A stretch of 64,000 nucleotides of DNA from Puccinia triticina (taxonomy: Eukaryota; Basidiomycota; Pucciniomycetes; Pucciniales; Pucciniaceae): the NCBI RefSeq assembly GCF_026914185.1, contig NC_070571.1:4960001-5024000 (forward strand), in the 5' to 3' direction. Shown here piece by piece: positions 57,646 through 64,000 of the stretch. Below the pieces are notes generated by a model. The model searched no databases, had not been told where the DNA came from, and saw only the letters and a program-made list of their open reading frames with translations. Positions within the stretch are counted from its first letter, which is position 1; each line of letters begins with the position of its first letter. Position numbers and translations under genes: made by a program.

Positions 57646-59960
57646 GTCAGTGCAACAAAATCTGCTTGTTAGGAGGGAGAGGAGATGAGGATCATGAATC
57701 CTTCATGAGATATCAATTGATAAGCTGCTTGTTGACGAGAAGGGGGACTCACACGTTAGCTTGAGGACAATGTTGGCCCACTGCCCCAGACGCAGGATGG
57801 CGCCGTTTTCCGGCGACTCAATCGTTATTTGCTGCCCACACACTTGCTGGATCCAGCTGAGGCCCAGGAGGAGGAGGGGCGAGGGGCGGCCATGGTGGGT
57901 GTGTGTGGGTCAGGGTGGGAAGAAAGGTGTGGGGTTGATGGTGTGAAGGTGAGCCCCAGGGGCCGTGAGGAAGTGGGACTGAAGGGTCAGAGGGCGGGGT
58001 GGCGGGGCTGGGGATAAAGTTGTCACTTCACTTGGGAGTGGTTGAGTGTCCTCAAAACGCACATGAGCCAACCGATATCACTGAAATAACTCTAACACCG
58101 GCAATGCAAGGGAATCCGTGGGTTCCTCGTTGTTGAGAATGACGAGGAACTCACAGGGACAGTTTCCACTGGGATCCCTGAGGGAGCCGTGGATTTGTCG
58201 TGATTCTGCCCATTGAAATGACGGGAAAATCACAGGCGGTTGGAGACAGCGGGAAAGCCCGTCGTCTCCACGCATTTTCCACGGGAGGGTGGAGACAACG
58301 GAGGGAGTAGTGAAATCCACGTGGATTTCACAGAGCCGGTGATCCCGTTGTCTCCACAAACACGAAGCACCCCCGCCATGTACGGGTGCACCCAGACGGC
58401 GATCCAACGTTGGATAAAACCTGTCCAACCTACCGGGGATCAAGCGGCGATCCGATGTCGGGAGGAAAAGTGACGGACAGGTTGGCCTGACCCTGACGTC
58501 AGCATTGAGGGTCGGACCGTCCCCGACGTCTTCCCCGGGGTCGGATAGACCCTGACATCAGGATTTTTTCCTCCCCAAGCAGAAGCCGTCGGGGCAGTCA
58601 GGCTGACCCTGAAGGCGGGGTGGGTGTTGGGCCAACACCTGCCAAGACGACCGGGTAAAAATAAGTTATGGTTGGAGTCTAACCCACGACCTGGCAGGCC
58701 TGGCGATGGGGCCGGGGTGGTTGCCGAGGGGACCTCTCCGCCGGCTGCACTATTGTGCCATTAACTATACCGGTAGACTTGAAAACATGTTAGCAAAAAT
58801 TCCAAAGATCACCCCCCATTGGAGGAAGTCCCTGAGTGAAATTTTAGACAAGTCAGCAAGCCATCTTTTTTTTTTTTTTTTTCTTGGTGTGGATGCTATG
58901 TAGATGCTCTTGTGCACCTTGTGGTGTAGGTTGAGGACCACTTTTTTTGAGTGGTTTCTTGACCTTCGCCGACGGACAAGATAGTCCGACTGGACAAAAG
59001 CCGGTCGGATTGACTGGCCCAACAGCCTTGTCAGACAAGTCGGCTTATTCCCTTCAATAGCCGACTGCCTCATGACAAAGTTTTGGGCAATCCAATGCTC
59101 CTGCCCCAGCCATTGGGACTGTTGGCTTGATCCATGCGGCAAGCCAACCATGCTGACCGGGGCATCGGCTCAGCTGGGCTGACCTGAATCTGACATCGGG
59201 GGCAATTTGACGTTGGCCACCTTTTACAAGTGGAGCCGTGGTGTAGTCTTGTTCCCCCTCACTGTGATCCTTTCTCACTGAATGATTATTACACATTCAC
59301 TCACTGTGCATGGAGTATGTCCCTGACATCTCATAAATCTCTCACTTAGCCTTGTGTGACCTTTTGTTTTCTTTGACAGCATGAAAATGTATGAATTTTT
59401 GCAATTTTGGGCAAAATGGTATGAATAGGTATGAATTGGCTTTGGCACCCAAAAGGGTACACATGGAACATCACATAAATGTATGAATTTCCAATGGAAT
59501 GCAGGTAAGTTGGCTAAAACCCACAAATCCCTGCTCAAACTTGGGTTTTTGGGATCCCTGGTTGGATTTAGGCTCAAGTGTACGCATGAGAATGCATGAA
59601 TCATCAAAAAAAAACCATTTCCCAGTGCCCCCTGATGTATGAATTTAGGTGAAATTCTGGCTGGATTTTACATGCCACCCATTTATAGGAGGTTTCCAGG
59701 GTCCTGTCAAGATTGAAAATTTGGTCAAACTGCGTGCTGGGGGGATGCAGCATTCAGGTGGGCAAGTTGGGCTGACAAGGTGTTAACCTGTTCTTGAGGC
59801 AGTGCAAAAGTGGCTTCTTCAATGTTTTGATTCAGGTTGAAGAGTCTTGTGCAGCAGGTATTTGGTATTTATATCTCTTTTATTTTTCTCTGTTTTTTAA
59901 TCTCTGCTACCATGAGCTCAATCTTCTCTTGACCAAAATTAAGTCTTTTCAGAGTACCTG
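57646..59960. other. Gene-free, repeat-derived sequence
   Basis: 58080-58640 has many inverted CCACGTGGATTTCAC- and GTCGGACC-type motifs (foldback structure); a T-run lies at 58865-58882. No frame with domain support. Confidence 0.5.
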
Positions 59961-59964
59961 GGAT

Positions 59965-60470
59965 AATGGAAGACTTCCTGTAGGGTCCACGCTCCCTGGA
60001 CAGAATGGAATTTCACAGATCTGTTCCCCAACAGATTACCTGACAGATCTGTACATCTGTAAGCACACAAATACAACAGACATATATTTACAGCCCTTTC
60101 CACCACCACCCACGGTTACCACCCCACCATCACCTGCTACCGCCCCACCACCACCCGCTACCACCCTACCACCACAAGGCACAGATTCCTTTGAGACACA
60201 AACAGTGACTCGGAGGAAAGTCTGGGCCAGTTTAATTGATTTGGTTGGGTTAGGGGAAGGCCGGGGGGGCTGGCTGGAATCAAGAGACTGGGAAGGCTGA
60301 TCAGGCATTGTGGACAGGTTTGCTGTTGGCATGCGTTGGGCAGGAGATGCCAGCTGCTGGTGGGGCTGCTTGGTTGGTGGTTCAGCAGCCTGATCTACCA
60401 GTCCCTGGGAGATCTGTGATATTCTAGTCTGTCCGGGGGGCATAGATCCTACAGGAAGTCTTCCAATTGT
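59965..60470. mobile_element. Foldback MITE, GGAAGACTTCC family (copy 3)
   Basis: The left end AATGGAAGACTTCCTGTAGG...TTTCACAGATCTG and the right end, reverse-complemented, AATTGGAAGACTTCCTGTAGG...TATCACAGATCT pair over about 70 bp. The interior holds a (CCACCA)-rich minisatellite at about 60103-60175. A 173-residue minus-strand frame here is a by-product of the repeat. Confidence 0.65.
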
Positions 60471-60607
60471 GCGTGCAAAGCTGACAAGCCGGCTTTTAAC
60501 CTGTAAGAAATCAAGGGCTATACAGTGATACCCAATAACAGTAAGCTCTGCACACACCCAAGGTGCGGTCCTCCTAATCTTGATGAGAATAGAGAAGATG
60601 GTCCTAA

Positions 60608-60971
60608 GAGCATCCGCATCCGTGGCTAGATTAGCCTGGGCTAACTAGCTTGGATTACAATTGGAATAGGCTAATCCAATCGGCCATCCGCATGGGTGGG
60701 GATTAGTGGGTCCAAGGCTGTCAGAGTTTATGTGTTTAGGTGCCTATATGTTATGTGTTTGGCACCTAAACGCATAAAGTTCATGCTAACAAGCATGATG
60801 AATATGCATGTTGTGTTTAGTCCGAGGACTAGTGGGGTCTACGTCTAGACTCCACTAGCTCCAAACGGAGCTCCGGGTCAAGTTGATCCCAAGTTGATCC
60901 AAGCCAATGCGGATGAGGGGGTGGACTAAGCGCCCTAATCTGGGCTAACTTAGCCACTGATGTGGATGCTC
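60608..60971. mobile_element. PIF/Harbinger-type MITE with TAA target duplication
   Basis: 364 bp, starting GAGCATCCGCATC and ending GATGTGGATGCTC, with flanking TAA on both sides (60605-60607, 60972-60974). Sub-termini GGCTAGATTAGCCTGGGCTAACTAGC and GGGCTAACTTAGCC are complementary. The 3-bp TWA duplication is typical of the PIF/Harbinger group. Confidence 0.75.
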
Positions 60972-60974
60972 TAA

Positions 60975-61660
60975 TGTAATTGGTATATTTTGGGGTTTGC
61001 CTGGAAGGAAAAACCAAATCTTTAGGTCTTGAGTTCAATTCCCAACCAAAAAAGGCTCTTTTCTGTCCAAATTTGCCCTGCTGGGCCTTTCTCCCAACAA
61101 ATCCTGCTTATGTACTACGTATCTAAGGGCCTGTACCATAGCAACTCAAAAAGCAGTTTTTTGGCTGGAAATCTGCTTTTCTTACTGATGAATCTTCAGC
61201 AGAGGCTGGGGAAACACGAGGGAAAAACAGGCCTGAGGAGGAAAGCTCAAGGCCGGGAACAAAAACAAGGAATCCCACGAAGGGGCTAAGCTGCTTAGCT
61301 GTGAAGGGGAAAAAGGCCCCTCACTACAAGAGACTCTCAGGTCTCAGGGAACAGGCGCAGGAACTGATGCTTTAGTTTCTATCTATGTAGCTGAGTTAAA
61401 TGCTATTACAACTTTTGGGGCTGAGTTGTGGGACAGAAGGTGAAACATGGATATTCAACTGGAGGGGAAAGAATGAGTGACAGGTGATGGAAAGGCAACA
61501 AGACATGGAGTTTCAACACTTACAGAAAACAGTTTCCCCTCAAAAACATGTACCACAGCACCCGTTTTTGGGGAGATCCAGTAATCAATTTCCTTCAGAA
61601 ATTGCCAATTTCCAGAAACAGGTCTGACCCTGTTTTCTCAAGCAATTTCCACACTTGCTG
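60975..61660. other. Gene-free spacer
   Basis: No coding signal. CCTGTACCATAGCAACTCAAAAAGCAG at about 61131 resembles a MITE terminus, but no partner end was found. Confidence 0.4.
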
Positions 61661-61664
61661 CACC

Positions 61665-62235
61665 TGCCCATCCCACCTCTCGGACGATACAACACTCTCA
61701 TCCTGGATAGTCCTGCCACCAATACAAAGTATTTGTTTGAGAGGAGCTCTGTCCTCCACCCTCCCGGACCATCTATCATACAGGTCCAAGAGGAATCCTC
61801 CCCTCTTTCCACCTGATATAACTTGATCGGTCCGAGAGGAAGTAGTGGACTCTGGAGTGTTCCCCTTGGACCAATACAATGTATAGGTATTGGTCTGAGA
61901 GGATCTGTCTCCTCTTCTCCCTTGGACGGAACAATACTTCCTTCATATCACTCAAAACCACCCCTTCTTCCTCTCCACCCAATTTAACTAGATCGGCTCG
62001 AGAGGAAGAAGGGGTGTTTTCCCCTTGGACCAATACAATGTGTCTGGGGAGGGGTTTGTCTCCCTTCTCCCTTGGATGGAGCGGTCACAGACTTGTCTGC
62101 CTCTTCCTCTCTGACCGACACAGCTTGATTGGTCTGAGAGGAAGGAGAGGTTTGGCCCTCCTGCCTTCCATTGTGGACCGATACGTGTTTATCGGCCTGA
62201 TGTTGAGGAACCCCGTCGGCCTCAGACTGCATAAT
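61665..62235. repeat. Diverged ~140-170-bp tandem repeat
   Basis: Units share GA(T/C)CGG(T/C)(C/T)(C/T)GAGAGGAAG, TTCCCCTTGGACCAATACAATGT (61860 and 62018), GTCTCC(T/C)(C/T)TTCTCCCTTGGA(C/T)GGA (61907 and 62069). Both strands stay open across several units, so a repetitive coding exon of an unknown gene is possible but not shown. Confidence 0.6.
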
Positions 62236-62576
62236 ATATGTGTTATGTATGTGTGTACATACATAGTCCGAGCAGAGAAGATTCTTGCAGCAAGGAACTC
62301 AGTGAAGGAACTTGTGGTTATGGTACACGTTTATGCAGAGCTGTTTTTATTGCTTGATAAACAGAATAGTGAAAAAAAGAAAGCTGTTTTCCTTGCGCGG
62401 GAAAAACAGATTTTGTATGGTACAGGCCCTAAACTGGGTCCAATTGGGAAAAACCCAAACTCCCCACATATCCAAAAGCTGGAAGCAGACTGTAGCACAA
62501 TTTGCATGGGGTGGCTTCTTTGGGGTTTTCCGCGCCCCCTCTCTTTCACATGTTTTCTCCACACCGGGGGCGCACT

Positions 62577-62581
62577 AAAAA
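62577..62581 (-). terminator. Pol III terminator of tRNA-Lys
   Basis: TTTTT on the minus strand two bases after the tRNA 3' end. Confidence 0.75.
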
Positions 62582-62583
62582 GA

Positions 62584-62695
62584 CGCCCAACGTGGGGCTC
62601 GAACCCACGACAATTCGATGGCCACAGATAAATACAGACTGTCTGAGAAACCCTACAATAAGAGTCGAATGCTCTACCATCTGAGCTAGCCGGGC
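62584..62695 (-). tRNA. tRNA-Lys(CUU) with intron
   Basis: Minus strand, 112 nt including a 39-nt intron at 62620-62658, leaving a 73-nt mature tRNA. Acceptor GCCCGGC pairs with GTTGGGC (two G-U), the D-stem is GCTC/GAGC, the anticodon stem TTCGA/TCGAA, the loop CTCTTA|A with anticodon CTT, and the T-arm GTGGG TTCGAGC CCCAC. The discriminator base is G. The intron sits after position 37, the canonical eukaryotic place. Box A (TAGCTCAGATGG) and box B (GGTTCGAGCCC) are intact. Confidence 0.95.
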
Positions 62696-62699
62696 GCGT

Positions 62700-63541
62700 A
62701 AGGAAGTGATGAGGGGCCAAGACGCAGCCAGCGTATATATTGCAAGTGGTAAGTTGCGCGTTTATATATGAGCTTTGGCCGTTTGTCATTAGATTCATAA
62801 ATGCTGTGCGAAGTTGTCAAAATCCCAAGGTTTTATGTGAAAGCATTACAATGGTTATCAACGACTCGAATGGCTCTGTAGACAAGCACTCCGCTGAAGT
62901 CGAAGGAGAGTCGCGCCTTCCTGATTCAAAGTGCTCCCAGACTTTACTCCCCGTGAGGAGCCGAATGACCCGCAGGGTCTCTGCCTCACTGACGGGACCG
63001 AACTTGGGCGCTCCGCAGGAGGGACTTAGCGGACGGATGGACTTTGACGAGTTAGTGACGGGACGCCGGACGGAGGGACTTTGAGATGACGGGAGTCGGG
63101 ACGCACCTCGTGCGAGACGCTTCGCGCCGTGCCCCGCGGCAGGCGAGGGTTGTGAAGCTCGGTGTTTTACCCGTCAAGTTATTCACGGATCGCGCCGGGA
63201 TCCACGTCTCAACTCCGTATACGGCGACGAAGCTAGCCGCTGCCCGTTCACCATACCATCGGATACCGATTTGTTGCATATTATCTAAAGACATTCGAAC
63301 AAGCGTGAGTACCAGAGCATGCTTGATGTGAACCCTTGGCAGGTGATTGAAATGAGATCGACCGCATCCTTCCTCTACTCTAGGCTCGCCCATTTCAGAA
63401 CTACACCACCATTGCGTTTATACCTATCCCTCATTCCCCCAAACCAGGTCTTGATCTAAAAACAAGCATGTATGTCTCACTGTGCTTGCCGTTAGGTGCT
63501 CTAAGTCTAAGTGACGTGTTGGTCCTTCGGCAGCTTTTCAG
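62700..63541. other. Intergenic or 5' region of the terminal gene
   Basis: Contains GGAGGGACTTAGCGGACGG and CGGAGGGACTTTGAGATGACGG (63020-63088), again the GGAGGGACTT repeat motif. First exons of the gene that runs off the right edge may lie here, but I could not identify them. Confidence 0.4.
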
Positions 63542-64000
63542 CTTGTCAATCGTCTTCATCATCGCCGGAATCCATCCTTTCTGCCAACGATTCACCGTCG
63601 GAAAACAGTCACAAGCGTGAACTCCCAACCAGGTAAGCTGACCAATTCTTTTGTGAATCAATATTTTCGAATCTAACTATCATATGCTTTCAGCCCGGCC
63701 TCGCCAGAGCAAAACGAGCGCGACGTGATGGGTAAGCTACATATCACTGAGACGTCAAGCGTAGACGTAATCCATTCGATCATCAAAGACCCGTCCATCA
63801 AGACATCAGATGAAGCAACCAAGGTGCTCTTCAGCAATATCTCCTGCTCGAACGGATCGGTGCGTGCCCAGGCTTTGAAGGCACTAGGTTTAGCCTTATC
63901 TCGCCAAGAAAGCCACGGAACGGCTTGGTTTGAAAGCGCGCTAGAATCTCTCATGCATTCCACCGAAGCTCTCGAGGTTTGCAATGGCCTCACTGCTCTT
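63542..64000 (+). CDS. Helical-repeat protein, 5' part (partial)
   Basis: Two exons are visible, 63542-63632 (acceptor TTTTCAG; a Ser-rich stretch ending SENSHKRELPT) and 63694 to the window edge (PASPEQNERDVMGKLHI..., SDEATKVLFSNISCSNGSVRAQALKALGLAL, SALESLMHSTEALEVCNGLTAL). The join gives Thr-Ser-Pro in frame. The amphipathic helix pattern with KVLFSNISCSNGSVRAQALKAL looks like ARM/HEAT-type repeats. A UCS-domain myosin chaperone (She4/Rng3/UNC-45 type) is one possibility, not established. The start codon is not identified. Confidence 0.4.

Noticed and set aside
60036..60557. 173-residue minus-strand frame with a Gly/Val-rich end
   Set aside because: It spans a MITE including both its inverted ends and a CCACCA minisatellite; no homology is recognisable.

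Overview
The window looks like a transposon-rich chromosome segment of a basidiomycete, most likely a rust fungus (Pucciniales). The evidence is short GT-AG introns (about 50-110 nt) in nearly every gene, a decayed FunK1 fungal kinase, Plavaka and hAT transposon remnants, degraded gene families that I associate with rust genomes, many foldback elements whose ends carry an AAGTCCCTC-type motif, and small secreted proteins. The organism assignment is an inference; no marker gene fixes the species.

Layout. 1-1319: 3' part of a cystathionine gamma-synthase-like PLP enzyme. 2.7-8.8 kb: a duplicated segment of about 1.8 kb carrying two paralogous three-exon secreted proteins on the minus strand, separated by a foldback element and a hAT transposase remnant that itself holds a hAT-type MITE. 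9.3-10.9 kb: a secreted M28 metallo-aminopeptidase. 11.4-13 kb: a large palindromic element with an inverted minisatellite and a nested foldback. 13.7-17.1 kb (minus): a six-exon gene for a P-loop NTPase joined to a PD-(D/E)XK-like nuclease (Crinkler-RHS-like), whose basic C-terminal tail is built from a duplicated exon pair. 17.9-25 kb: MITEs and a FunK1 kinase pseudogene. 25.8-29.0 kb: an eight-exon gene coding two SET modules in tandem behind a possible signal peptide. 29.5-33.2 kb: an F-BAR/SH3 protein of the Cdc15/Imp2/Hof1 type. 34.0-34.6 kb (minus): a Gly/Ala/Pro-rich secreted protein. 36.2-38.2 kb (minus): pieces of an unrecognised polytopic membrane protein. 38.8-40.4 kb (minus): an F-box protein. 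41.7-43.3 kb (minus): a single-pass Ser/Pro-rich membrane protein.

From 44 kb to 62 kb there is no intact gene: hairpins, MITEs, two degraded rust-type gene families, a Plavaka transposon with a solo LTR in one intron, a captured prolyl oligopeptidase exon and several tandem repeats. A tRNA-Lys(CUU) with a 39-nt intron lies at 62.6 kb, and the 5' part of a helical-repeat protein runs off the right end.

The genes do not form one pathway. Housekeeping genes (sulfur amino-acid enzyme, F-BAR protein, F-box protein, tRNA) alternate with secreted or effector-like genes set in repeats, the arrangement expected for a rust effector compartment. The observations most worth following are the exon-pair duplication in the NTPase-nuclease gene, the double-SET gene with a degenerate second catalytic loop, and the paired secreted proteins with a nearly identical signal exon but divergent bodies. 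All exon models are hand-spliced from frame and splice-site consistency and have no transcript support.
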